Under the pieces are notes generated by a model, which saw nothing but the letters and a program-made list of their open reading frames with translations, did no database searches and was not told the origin of the DNA. A DNA stretch of 64,000 bases from an uncultured Oscillospiraceae bacterium. GTDB lineage: Bacteria > Bacillota > Clostridia > Oscillospirales > Oscillospiraceae. Below, piece by piece: positions 32,946-40,686 of the stretch. The stretch lies in assembly GCA_934630495.1 (NCBI GenBank), contig CAKTVW010000001.1:40276-104275 (forward strand). The letters run 5' to 3'. Position numbers and translations under genes: made by a program. Each line of letters starts with the position of its first letter. Position 1 is the first letter of the stretch.

Positions 32946-33923
32946 ATGGCGCGATGCGAAACGCCGAAGCTAAAGCTGCTCTACCTGCGGGACTATCTTC
33001 GGCAGAACACGGACGAGGCGCACCCGGCAAACGCCGAGATGCTCATTGCCTTCCTTGCAGGAAAGGGCATTTCCGCCGAACGGAAGAGTATCTACAGAGA
33101 CATTGAAGCATTGTGCGAGTACGGAATGGAGATCCGACGCAAGCGCGGCCGAAACGGCGGCTATTATGTCACGCAGCGCGATTTCGAGCTGTCGGAGCTG
33201 AAGCTGCTGGTCGACGCGGTGCTGTCCTCGCGCTTTCTCAGCTCCGCGCAGTCTGCGGCGCTGATCCGCAAGCTTGCGGCGCTGTCCAGCTCACATGAGG
33301 CAGAGCTTTTGCGCAGAGAGATCGTGCTTTCCGGGCGCATCAAAAGCGAGGACGGCTGTTTTGAAAACATCGATCTGCTGCATGAGGCGATTGCCGCCGA
33401 TCGTCAGGTCGTTTTCCGTTACTTTGACTGGGGCGTCGATCTGAAAAAGCATTACCGCGCGGGCGAATCGTTTGCAAGTCCCTATGCGCTTTTATGGGAC
33501 GATGAAAACTACTACCTCATTGCGCACACCGAAAAGCACGGACTGACGCACTACCGCGTGGACAAAATGAGTGACATCCGTCTGACGGAGCAGCCGCGCG
33601 TTTTTCCCAAAAGCCGAAAGGAGTTTGATCCCGCCGCCTATTCCAAGGAGGTCTTCGGAATGTATCGCGGGGAACGGCAGTTGGTCAAGCTTCGCTTTGA
33701 AAACAGCCTGGCGGGCGTGGTCGCCGACAGATTCGGCCGCGATATCCTGTTGATCCCGGACGGGCCTGAGCATTTCGTCTTTACCGTGACCGTCTCCGTT
33801 TCCCCGAATTTTTTAGGCTGGCTGGCGGGCTTCTCCGGACGCGCGACGATCGTCTTTCCAACCTCAGCCGTGCAGGAATACCGCGAATTTTGTCTGAAGG
33901 CTCTTAACGCCATTCCGAAATAA
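32946..33923 (+). CDS. WYL domain transcriptional regulator
   Basis: A 325-residue regulator with an N-terminal winged helix (about 8-70, ERKSIYRDIEALCEYGMEI), a helical middle, a WYL domain (about 150-230; PYALLWDDENYYLIAHTEKH) and a WCX-like C terminus. WYL proteins bind ligands or nucleic acids and often control defence or stress genes; none lie adjacent. It diverges from the AI-2E permease gene and ends 11 bp before the hairpin duplicated around repeat copy 4. Confidence 0.92.
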   Translation: MARCETPKLKLLYLRDYLRQNTDEAHPANAEMLIAFLAGKGISAERKSIYRDIEALCEYGMEIRRKRGRNGGYYVTQRDFELSELKLLVDAVLSSRFLSSAQSAALIRKLAALSSSHEAELLRREIVLSGRIKSEDGCFENIDLLHEAIAADRQVVFRYFDWGVDLKKHYRAGESFASPYALLWDDENYYLIAHTEKHGLTHYRVDKMSDIRLTEQPRVFPKSRKEFDPAAYSKEVFGMYRGERQLVKLRFENSLAGVVADRFGRDILLIPDGPEHFVFTVTVSVSPNFLGWLAGFSGRATIVFPTSAVQEYREFCLKALNAIPK

Positions 33924-34272
33924 GCGAAAATAAACGAAACCCGTGGGCGGAACTGCCCACGGGTTTCCCAGACTGTCAAAAAAGTCCGGAATCGTCAAAA
34001 TCGGCTAACTTTTTAACAGATTTTTACCATCTGAGTTTTGATTCAAAAAAAGAGATATTCCGAACTGTATAATGCGAAATCTGCTTGCTTTGCAAGGATT
34101 TTGACTTACTTCGCAACTCACGCCCTACCGTACCTATGTACGCCGACGGGCGTGAGTTGCTTGCCTTCCGAACTTTTTAGCAGTCTGCCAGCGTGCCGAA
34201 AAGAGTTTTTCGACACGCTGCGAAACCCGTGGGCGGAACTGCCCACGGGTTTCCAGTCTGTCGGCGGGATCA
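33924..34272. other. Intergenic region filled by terminator hairpin, repeat element copy 4 and second hairpin copy
   Basis: No gene. Hairpin 33937-33966 (12-bp perfect stem AAACCCGTGGGC, 6-nt loop), the element, and a second identical hairpin at 34223-34252. Confidence 0.85.
33969..34220 (+). mobile_element. Hairpin-flanked repeat element, copy 4 (252 bp)
   Basis: Closest to copy 1 in sequence, including the core stem GCAACTCACGCCC and the right-end hairpin. It is flanked by an exact 34-bp direct repeat (33935-33968 and 34221-34254) consisting of the local terminator palindrome plus two flanking bases on each side. Confidence 0.85.
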
Positions 34273-35049
34273 TTATTGGTAAATACCGATTTGGACGGCC
34301 AATCTGCCGCGTCGGGTCGTACCGCCGAGCTTCAGCACCTTCAGCTTTCCGTGTCCGCGCAGAGAAAGCTCGTCGCCCTCGCCGATCTCCCGATCGGGCT
34401 TCTGGCAGGTCAGGCTGTTGACGGCAGCGGCTCCCGCGCGGATCGCCTCGGCCGCCGCGCCTCTGCTCAGGCGGAACGCGCCCGCGATCACGCCGTCGAG
34501 CCGCAGTGACGCCACACTGATGTTCAGCTCCTTCCATGTCTGCTCCGGGCGCTCCGCCTCCCCTGCCGCAAGCTCCGTCAGCCTCAGGGCATGACGCCCG
34601 GCCGACGTCAGGTTATCCAAAAGATACTGTTTCAGCTCCGCAAGCACGAAAAACTCACAGCATTTTTCGTGGATATAAATATCCCCTACGGCATCGCGGC
34701 GCAGCCCGGCGCCCATCAGTGCGCCCAAAATGTCCCGATGGGAAAGGGCGTTTTCCTGATAAAAGCTCCCGCGCAGGCAGGCGATCACCATGCCGTCAAA
34801 CAGCTCTTGCCTCGTCATGTATTCGGGCACATAGTAGGCCACGGCCCGCTCCGCGCCCTCCGCACCGCCCCAGAAAAGGCACCACGGCAGCAGCGTCTTC
34901 ATCAGCGCCTGCTCCCGAGGCGAAAGGAACGCGGTGGCAGACGGCTGCTCGTGCTCCCGTGCACGCTCCATGCGCTCGCAGGCGCGAATCAGGGTCTGCC
35001 GCTCCGCATCGCTCTCGGCAAGCGCGGCGATCTGTTTCTTTCTGTCCAT
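34273..35049 (-). CDS. ylmH: YlmH family RNA-binding protein (S4 domain)
   Basis: A 258-residue protein with the YlmH layout: an N-terminal helical part (1-80), a central mixed domain (YYVPEYMTRQELFDGMVIACLRG ... VGDIYIHEKCCEFFV), and a C-terminal S4 domain (about 185-250; RLDGVIAGAFRLSRGAAAEAI). YlmH/DivIVA-cluster proteins bind rRNA or stalled 50S-peptidyl-tRNA and act in ribosome rescue. The ATG with GAGGA is preferred over a GTG four codons earlier. It is not next to the usual sepF/divIVA genes. Confidence 0.92.
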   Translation of the reverse strand: MDRKKQIAALAESDAERQTLIRACERMERAREHEQPSATAFLSPREQALMKTLLPWCLFWGGAEGAERAVAYYVPEYMTRQELFDGMVIACLRGSFYQENALSHRDILGALMGAGLRRDAVGDIYIHEKCCEFFVLAELKQYLLDNLTSAGRHALRLTELAAGEAERPEQTWKELNISVASLRLDGVIAGAFRLSRGAAAEAIRAGAAAVNSLTCQKPDREIGEGDELSLRGHGKLKVLKLGGTTRRGRLAVQIGIYQ

Positions 35050-35074
35050 AGATTTCCTCACTGTTTTTCTGTCC

Positions 35075-35103
35075 TTGCATTGCGGACATTCTGATGTTAT
35101 ACT
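35075..35103 (+). promoter_or_regulatory. Promoter upstream of the membrane protein gene
   Basis: TTGCAT (35075-35080), 17-bp spacer, TATACT (35098-35103). An AAGGAGG ribosome site follows at 35111-35117 with no ATG/GTG/TTG at proper distance. Confidence 0.55.
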
Positions 35104-35200
35104 TTCTCAAAAGGAGGTCTGCGGCAGGTCCGCCGCTTCGCCATACTCTCATCCCCTGATGAAAACATAAATCGTATCCGGCGAAGCGTCAGCTGCGGAA

Positions 35201-36496
35201 ATGCCCGAAGCTGCCATGAAATATCTGTTCTGTACGGACGTTACGCAAAGCCCCGAGGTCGCGCTGCCCGAGGGTACGCAATTCTTAACAGGCAAGCTTT
35301 CGCAGTCGACGAAGGAGCATCTGTCTTCCCTCAAGGAGGCGCTTGAGCGGGCGCAGCGGCTCCATCGGTTCCCGACCGCGCTGAATGTCGTCCGCATCAT
35401 CTGCCTGTACGGCGCGCTGATCTTCGCCACGGGCATTATACGAGCACTGGGAGATGTTTCGCTCGCGCAGGCCTATCGCAATGCGTCAACGCTGTTTTGG
35501 GTCGCAGGGATTTTGCTCCTTGTCGGCGGAGCGCTCACGCTCTGCCGCTTCCTTCGGGAGCGCCGCGCCCGCCGCAGCGAGAGCATCCGCACCGCGCAGA
35601 AGCGCCTGAACGAAGCCGTGCGCAGTGCCGCGTTCGCTGTCGGCGTTCCCGCCGCTTCGGACTCTGCGGAAATTCTCTGTTTTCCATATGACCGAACGGG
35701 AAACGGCTTTCATGTCCGAGACGCCGCAGTCAGTGCGACGGTAAAATGCTTCCGCGCAAACGGCTGCTTCTGTATTTACGACGGGGAATCGGTCTATTCC
35801 CTCCCCTTGGCGGAGCTGACGGGGATCACGGTCATCAATCACGGCATTCCCCTGCTGGAATGGAATCAGCGCGGAAGCCCGGAACAGAAGCGCTACCGCC
35901 GTTCCGGCGTAATATCGCAGGGCCGTTTGGGTGTCGGTCTGCAGTTCTGCTGTGCGCTCGAGCTGGTGCACGACGGCGAACGCTTCGCGCTGCTGTTTCC
36001 CGCCTACGAGCTCCCGACCGTGCAAAAGCTCACGGGACTGAACAAGCCGAAGCTTCCCGCCGTCACGCTCACCGAAAAGCGCAAGGAAAAGAAGACCCGC
36101 CGCGCGTCCGCGTCGGTCAAAATACCGCCCGCCGACGGCAGGCTGCATCCTGTTTTTTACTGGCGTCTTCCCGACGCCGAGAGCATCCTGTTTTGGTTCA
36201 GTCCCGCCTCGGACATAGAGTTTCGCAGTGCGCACCCGAAGCTTTACGGTCTTCTGCTCACCGTCGGGCTGATCGCTCTGATCTCTCCGGTGCTGCTGTT
36301 TGCAGTGATCGTGCTCCGTTTCCGTCCCGATGCCGGGTATTGGCTGCTTCCGGGCTGTCTCGGCGGCTTTGTTATGGGGATCGGCATTTTCAATATCATC
36401 GCCGCATGGCTGCATCAGTACTTCGGGCATTTTGTCACGCTGGGCTGCATCGCGGCGGGCGCGGCGCTGATGGCGCTCAGTCTGCTGCTTCTGTAG
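35201..36496 (+). CDS. Unknown membrane protein with four helices
   Basis: A 431-residue protein of no recognised family. Two helices at about 62-110, a cytosolic or external beta-rich middle (about 130-340) with a basic segment EKRKEKKTRRASASVKI near 300, and two helices at about 345-430. The layout recalls small PH-like or STAS-free sensor membrane proteins, but I cannot assign it. The frame is closed by TAA at 35168, so the start is the ATG at 35201 or at 35216; neither has a good ribosome site. Confidence 0.75.
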   Translation: MPEAAMKYLFCTDVTQSPEVALPEGTQFLTGKLSQSTKEHLSSLKEALERAQRLHRFPTALNVVRIICLYGALIFATGIIRALGDVSLAQAYRNASTLFWVAGILLLVGGALTLCRFLRERRARRSESIRTAQKRLNEAVRSAAFAVGVPAASDSAEILCFPYDRTGNGFHVRDAAVSATVKCFRANGCFCIYDGESVYSLPLAELTGITVINHGIPLLEWNQRGSPEQKRYRRSGVISQGRLGVGLQFCCALELVHDGERFALLFPAYELPTVQKLTGLNKPKLPAVTLTEKRKEKKTRRASASVKIPPADGRLHPVFYWRLPDAESILFWFSPASDIEFRSAHPKLYGLLLTVGLIALISPVLLFAVIVLRFRPDAGYWLLPGCLGGFVMGIGIFNIIAAWLHQYFGHFVTLGCIAAGAALMALSLLLL

Positions 36497-36499
36497 CCC

Positions 36500-36527
36500 T
36501 TGACAGCCGGGCCGAATGTGCTATAAT
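36500..36527 (+). promoter_or_regulatory. Perfect consensus promoter for mnmA
   Basis: TTGACA (36500-36505), 16-bp spacer, TATAAT (36522-36527). Start of transcription is expected near 36534. Confidence 0.85.
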
Positions 36528-36576
36528 CGTATTCAGAGTACCTGCCGAGTAGGTTGGTATTATGAATACGATTTTT
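36525..36576 (+). promoter_or_regulatory. Nested palindromes in the mnmA promoter-leader region
   Basis: AATCGTATTCA (36525-36535) pairs with TGAATACGATT (36561-36571) and is followed by a T-run, while the centre holds ACCTGCCGAGTAGGT, an imperfect palindrome. Because the 5' arm overlaps the -10 region it is only partly transcribed; the centre looks more like a DNA operator, perhaps for an Rrf2/IscR-type regulator. Confidence 0.4.
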
Positions 36577-36591
36577 TTGGAGCATTCTCTG

Positions 36592-37662
36592 ATGAAAGTT
36601 TTGATCGCCATGAGCGGCGGCGTCGATTCGGCAGTCGCCGCGAAGCTCCTGACCGATGCGGGAAACGACTGCATCGGATGCACGATGAAGCTGTACCGCA
36701 ACGAGGACGTCGGTGCGGCGCCGACGCGTACCTGCTGCTCGCTCGACGATGTGGAGGACGCGCGAAGCGTCGCCTATCGGCTCGGTATGCCGTATTATGT
36801 TTTTAATTTTTCCGACGATTTTCGCGAAAAGGTGATCGCGAAATTCGTTGACAGCTACTGCCGCGGCCTGACACCGAATCCCTGCATTGACTGCAACCGT
36901 TATATGAAATTCGACAAGCTGTATCGCCGCGCGGCGCTGCTCGGCTGCGATCGGATCGCCACCGGTCACTACGCGCGTATCGAGCAGCAGGACGGCAAAT
37001 ATCTGCTGAAAAAGGCGCTCGATTTTTCAAAGGATCAGAGCTATGTGCTCTACGCGCTGACGCAGGAGCAGCTTGCGCATACGCTGTTTCCGCTCGGCTC
37101 GCTGCACAAGAGCGAAACACGCCGCATTGCCGCACAGTGCGGACTGGTCAACGCACAGAAGCCGGACAGTCAGGACATTTGCTTTGTTCCGGACGGCGAC
37201 TATGCACGGGTGATCGAGCTGTATACCGGGCATCCGGCGGCGCAGGGCGATTTCGTCGCCGCAGACGGTCGGATCATCGGCAGGCACAACGGCCTGATCC
37301 GCTATACCGTCGGACAGCACCGTGGGCTGGGGCTTTCGCTTCCCGAAAGGCGCTATGTCTGCCGCCTGTGCGCGGAGAATAACACCGTCGTGCTCGGAGA
37401 GGAAGCGGATCTGTACCGTCGGGAATTGACCGTTACGGATTTTAACTGGATCAGCGGTCAGGCGCCGACCGGCGCGGCCCGCTGCAGAGCAAAGCTCCGC
37501 TACCGGCAGCCCGAGCAGCCCGCGACCGCATTCCCGCAGGAGGACGGCAGCGTCGTGCTCCGCTTTGACGAGCCGCAGCGCGCCGTAACGCCGGGCCAGG
37601 CGGCCGTGCTGTACGACGGAGATATCGTTCTGGGCGGCGGCACGATCGCCGCGCTCGAATAA
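36592..37662 (+). CDS. mnmA: tRNA 2-thiouridine(34) synthase
   Basis: A 356-residue enzyme that adenylates and thiolates U34 of Lys, Glu and Gln tRNAs, using persulfide sulfur from a cysteine desulfurase. PP-loop AMSGGVDS at 6-13; catalytic cysteines Cys101 (NPCIDCNRYMKF) and Cys197 (SQDICFVPDGDY); C-terminal beta-barrel. The start is the ATG at 36592, with TGGAG upstream; an earlier in-frame ATG lies in the palindromic leader. The desulfurase gene is not in the window. Confidence 0.95.
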   Translation: MKVLIAMSGGVDSAVAAKLLTDAGNDCIGCTMKLYRNEDVGAAPTRTCCSLDDVEDARSVAYRLGMPYYVFNFSDDFREKVIAKFVDSYCRGLTPNPCIDCNRYMKFDKLYRRAALLGCDRIATGHYARIEQQDGKYLLKKALDFSKDQSYVLYALTQEQLAHTLFPLGSLHKSETRRIAAQCGLVNAQKPDSQDICFVPDGDYARVIELYTGHPAAQGDFVAADGRIIGRHNGLIRYTVGQHRGLGLSLPERRYVCRLCAENNTVVLGEEADLYRRELTVTDFNWISGQAPTGAARCRAKLRYRQPEQPATAFPQEDGSVVLRFDEPQRAVTPGQAAVLYDGDIVLGGGTIAALE

Positions 37663-37669
37663 GGCCGCC

Positions 37670-37975
37670 CTATCGGCGAAGCAGACGCTTGTCTGCCTCA
37701 CTCAGCGGAAAATAGAACTGCACGCCGTTTTTCCAAGCGGCGCGGCGATAGTTTTCCGGTCCGTCCAGCTCCGTATAATCGCGAAAAACACAGGGCGGCA
37801 CAAAGGCCCGTCCCACGCTCTGCGCATCCGGGTATTCCTGCTTGAGACGGAACGCGTGGTCCCGTGCGCCCCATTTCCGCACCAGATCATAAAACACGCC
37901 GTCCTTACTGACAACGCGGATAAATCGATAGTCCGAGCAAAGCGTCAGCGTGTCGTAGCGAGGCATTTCCGACAT
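37670..37975 (-). CDS. Unrecognised 101-residue protein
   Basis: A small soluble protein, MSEMPRYDTLTLCSDYRFI..., with many aromatic and charged residues and no known motif. The ATG at 37975 has GGAGGG 9 nt upstream and a consensus promoter at 38050-38078, so it is probably real. It converges on mnmA with only 7 bp between stops, and a hairpin GCAGAC-gctt-GTCTGC (37681-37696) lies in its last codons. Confidence 0.7.
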   Translation of the reverse strand: MSEMPRYDTLTLCSDYRFIRVVSKDGVFYDLVRKWGARDHAFRLKQEYPDAQSVGRAFVPPCVFRDYTELDGPENYRRAAWKNGVQFYFPLSEADKRLLRR

Positions 37976-38049
37976 TGCGATCTCCCTCCAGTATTGTTTT
38001 TCCAGTGCGCCGACGCAATGCGCAGGCGGCACGATTCGACGATGAATTA

Positions 38050-38078
38050 ATTGTATACCGTTTAACGATACTTGTCAA
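38050..38078 (-). promoter_or_regulatory. Promoter for the 101-residue protein gene
   Basis: On the minus strand: TTGACA (38078-38073), 17-bp spacer, TACAAT (38055-38050). Confidence 0.7.
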
Positions 38079-38162
38079 TCGCTGTCGCAAGTATTTTTTC
38101 AATTTTAACGTTCTTTTTTGCGCTATTTTTCGATAAAATACTACATTTATCCGAAAAAAGGT

Positions 38163-38208
38163 ATCCCGCTCTGCACACTGCCGTCTTCCGCAAGGTGCAA
38201 AGCGGGAT
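38163..38208 (-). terminator. Terminator of the nrdR-deacetylase operon
   Basis: ATCCCGCT (38163-38170) pairs with AGCGGGAT (38201-38208), with a TGCAC/GTGCA inner pair; on the minus strand it is followed by CCTTTTTTCG. Confidence 0.75.
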
Positions 38209-38234
38209 CATTTGCGCTCCGACCTCGGTCGGTA

Positions 38235-39407
38235 TCAGGTCCCCGCCGCCGTTAAATACGAAGCGAAGGTGTAGATATCCGTGTAGCGCGACACATAGTA
38301 GCGATTTACCAAGAACGGATCGTCGGAGGTGTTATAGAGGCCGCCGACCATCTTGATGCCGAAGGCATAGTATTTCGGTGCGATTTCCAGTGTCGTGCTG
38401 CTGTATTTCCCCGTCGGATAGCAGAGAACATAAGGCTCTCTGCCCGTCACGCGGGTAATGACCTTCTTGGACTCGTCCAGCTCGTAATCCAGCGTATCGG
38501 CATCCATCGCGTCCATATCCCCGTGCGTATAGCCGTGGCTCTGGATGGATACGAGACCGGAATCCGCCATTTCGCGCACCTGCTCCTCGGTCATCTTGTG
38601 CTGCATCCCCAGCGCGTTTCCGATCACGAATACCGTTGCCTTGGCCTGATACTTCCGCAGAAGCGGCAGCAGCTCCAGATAGTTGTCGTCGTATCCGTCG
38701 TCAAACGTCAGGATGACGGGCTTTTCAAAGTCCTCAATGTGCGCAAGGTCCTCAAACCAGATCGTCTCGTAGCCGTTCTCCGCAAGGTAGGCAAGCTGTT
38801 CGTCCATGCTGTCCGGGCTGACGAACAGCTCGTTGATGCCCCACATATCGTCGCTGACCGCATGATACATCAGAACGGGAACATTCACATCCTCCGGAAT
38901 CTCGAAGCGCCGTGCGGCGGGGGTATAATAGGTCACGCCGTCGAGCTCATAGGCAGGATAACCGAACGTCTCCATGACCTCCGCCAGCGGCAGATACAGC
39001 CGATCGTCCGCAACGGTGTCATAGGTCTTTCCGCCGATCACTGCGGACAGTCCGCTGTCGGCGATCTCCGCAAGCGCCTTATCCTCCTTGGAAGCCGCGC
39101 CGTCATAGTCCAGCCCGGCGGCTTGGATCAGCTCGTCTGCGGGCGTTACGACCGTACCGTCGAGCGTGTAGACCGTCAGCTCCGTTCCGTTCAGGACATA
39201 GCGCTCGCCGCATTCCTCCAAGACGGGCTGCGGCTCCGTCGGCGGCTCGGTAGGCGCCTGCGTCGTCGGCTCGTCGGTCTCCGCCTCCGTGGTGCTCTGC
39301 GTGGTGGGTTCTTCCTTTTTTCCGTCAAAAACGCCGAAGTTTATCAGCATCACGGCGACCAGAAGGATCAACAGGATCACCGCTAAAATTTGGATCAGCC
39401 GCTTCAT
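38235..39407 (-). CDS. Membrane-anchored polysaccharide deacetylase
   Basis: A 390-residue exported protein: signal anchor (about 3-26), a Thr/Glu/Pro-rich linker (32-61), a small copper-amine-oxidase-like or wall-binding region (62-165) and a NodB-type carbohydrate esterase domain (about 170-385). Catalytic/metal residues are Asp236-Asp237 (LTFDDGYDD) and His291, His295 (SHGYTHGDM). It probably removes acetyl groups from peptidoglycan or another glycan outside the cell. It overlaps nrdR by 4 bp, an odd functional pairing. Confidence 0.92.
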   Translation of the reverse strand: MKRLIQILAVILLILLVAVMLINFGVFDGKKEEPTTQSTTEAETDEPTTQAPTEPPTEPQPVLEECGERYVLNGTELTVYTLDGTVVTPADELIQAAGLDYDGAASKEDKALAEIADSGLSAVIGGKTYDTVADDRLYLPLAEVMETFGYPAYELDGVTYYTPAARRFEIPEDVNVPVLMYHAVSDDMWGINELFVSPDSMDEQLAYLAENGYETIWFEDLAHIEDFEKPVILTFDDGYDDNYLELLPLLRKYQAKATVFVIGNALGMQHKMTEEQVREMADSGLVSIQSHGYTHGDMDAMDADTLDYELDESKKVITRVTGREPYVLCYPTGKYSSTTLEIAPKYYAFGIKMVGGLYNTSDDPFLVNRYYVSRYTDIYTFASYLTAAGT

Positions 39408-39859
39408 TTCTCCTCCAATATCTTGTTCAGCTCGTGCATGAAGCTGTTGATGTCCTTAAACTGCCGATAGACCGACGCAAAGCGCACATAGGCCACCTCG
39501 TCAAGCGGCTTGAGCCGCTCCATGACCAGCTCGCCGATTTTCCCGGTCGGGACCTCGCGTTCGAGCGAATTTTGCACGATCTGCTCGATCTCCGTCACCG
39601 CCGACTCCAGATCGGCCATGCTGACCGGCCGCTTTTCGCATGCGCGGACCATGCCGCGCAGGATCTTGTTGCGGTCAAACGGTTCGCGGCTGTTGTCCTT
39701 CTTGACCACCACGATCGGCAGGCTTTCCACCGTCTCGTAGGTCGTAAAGCGCTTTTGGCAGGACAGGCATTCGCGGCGGCGGCGGATGCTCATGCCGTCG
39801 TCGGAATGGCGGGAATCCACAACTTTACTTTCCTGATAGCCGCAATACGGGCATTTCAT
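39404..39859 (-). CDS. nrdR: Ribonucleotide reductase repressor NrdR
   Basis: A 151-residue regulator with an N-terminal zinc ribbon (Cys3, Cys6, Cys31, Cys34; MKCPYCGYQES) and an ATP-cone domain (about 48-138). It binds ATP/dATP and represses nrd operons. The ATG has AAAGGAG upstream. Transcribed with the deacetylase from the promoter at 39954-39982. No nrd genes or clear NrdR boxes are in the window. Confidence 0.96.
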   Translation of the reverse strand: MKCPYCGYQESKVVDSRHSDDGMSIRRRRECLSCQKRFTTYETVESLPIVVVKKDNSREPFDRNKILRGMVRACEKRPVSMADLESAVTEIEQIVQNSLEREVPTGKIGELVMERLKPLDEVAYVRFASVYRQFKDINSFMHELNKILEEK

Positions 39860-39953
39860 TGTAATCTCTCCTTTTTTGATCGTTCGGCACAAAAGCGGCG
39901 GTATTGCGGAAAACACCGTATCGTTTCGGCCGAAGCAACCCTATATGTTGTTT

Positions 39954-39982
39954 ATTTTAGCAAAAGAATTACAAAATGTCCA
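39954..39982 (-). promoter_or_regulatory. Promoter for nrdR
   Basis: On the minus strand: TGGACA (39982-39977), 17-bp spacer, TAAAAT (39959-39954). Confidence 0.65.
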
Positions 39983-39990
39983 TCTTTTTT

Positions 39991-40269
39991 TCAACTTTTG
40001 CGGGAGATGTCCTTCATGATCTCCCGAAAAGTACACGGCGTTACGGTATTCCGCGCCAAAAGCCGCAAAATATCCTCCATTCTGCTTCGCGACGTGGTGA
40101 AGCGCCGAACCGCCGCGCTCTGGCGCTCACGCCGTCGGATCAGCACGACCTCCGCGCCGAACGCGTCGCACAGCCCTCCCGATTCGCTGAGCAGATAGTA
40201 CCGCAGGCGGCCGCGTCTGCCGTTCTCGCTGACGAAGCTCCGATCGGCGACCAACTGTTTTTGTGACAT
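39991..40269 (-). CDS. Small basic protein, DUF6514-like
   Basis: A 92-residue protein: MSQKQLVADRSFVSENGRR... with RLRYYLLSESGGLCDAFGAEVVLIRR and a helix RFTTSRSRMEDILRLLARNTVTP. It resembles the short DUF6514 proteins of clostridia, which have no known role. I chose the ATG at 40269 with GGAGGGG 8 nt upstream. The nrdR promoter begins within its tail region. Confidence 0.6.
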   Translation of the reverse strand: MSQKQLVADRSFVSENGRRGRLRYYLLSESGGLCDAFGAEVVLIRRRERQSAAVRRFTTSRSRMEDILRLLARNTVTPCTFREIMKDISRKS

Positions 40270-40686
40270 TTTCATCCCCTCCAACACCATTGAATCACAA
40301 AATCCGCCCGTTTACCAGATATTTCATACGCCAAGCTTCGACAGCCGCGCGCGGAAACGGGCAGCTTCCGCAAAAGCGCGTCGGTTCCTGCCGAAGGAAG
40401 TTTTGCCGCGTACGGTGCAAAAGGACACGCCCCGCCTCCGAATTATTTCTGTTTCCGCTTTTTCTGCGGAAAGCAGGGCAAAAAAATCCGTCGGAGCGGC
40501 GTCGACTATTTCTTTTTCGTGAAAAACGTGATAGAATAAAAATACGGTACCCCGTATCACCGTGCGAACGCATTATTGCGGACGCCCGCACCGAAACAAG
40601 GTCCGAAGCACGCGAAAATCCCGCCGGGGCCGACGGTGCATGTGCGGCGCTGCCGGATAGATTGGAAAAAGGAGTTGACTCTCTTT
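40270..40686. other. Intergenic region upstream of the hydantoinase gene
   Basis: A 417-bp interval between divergent genes. I see a possible -10 (TAGAAT, 40532-40537) without a good -35, and a small hairpin ATACGG/CCGTAT at 40542-40557. Nothing else is supportable. Confidence 0.5.
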
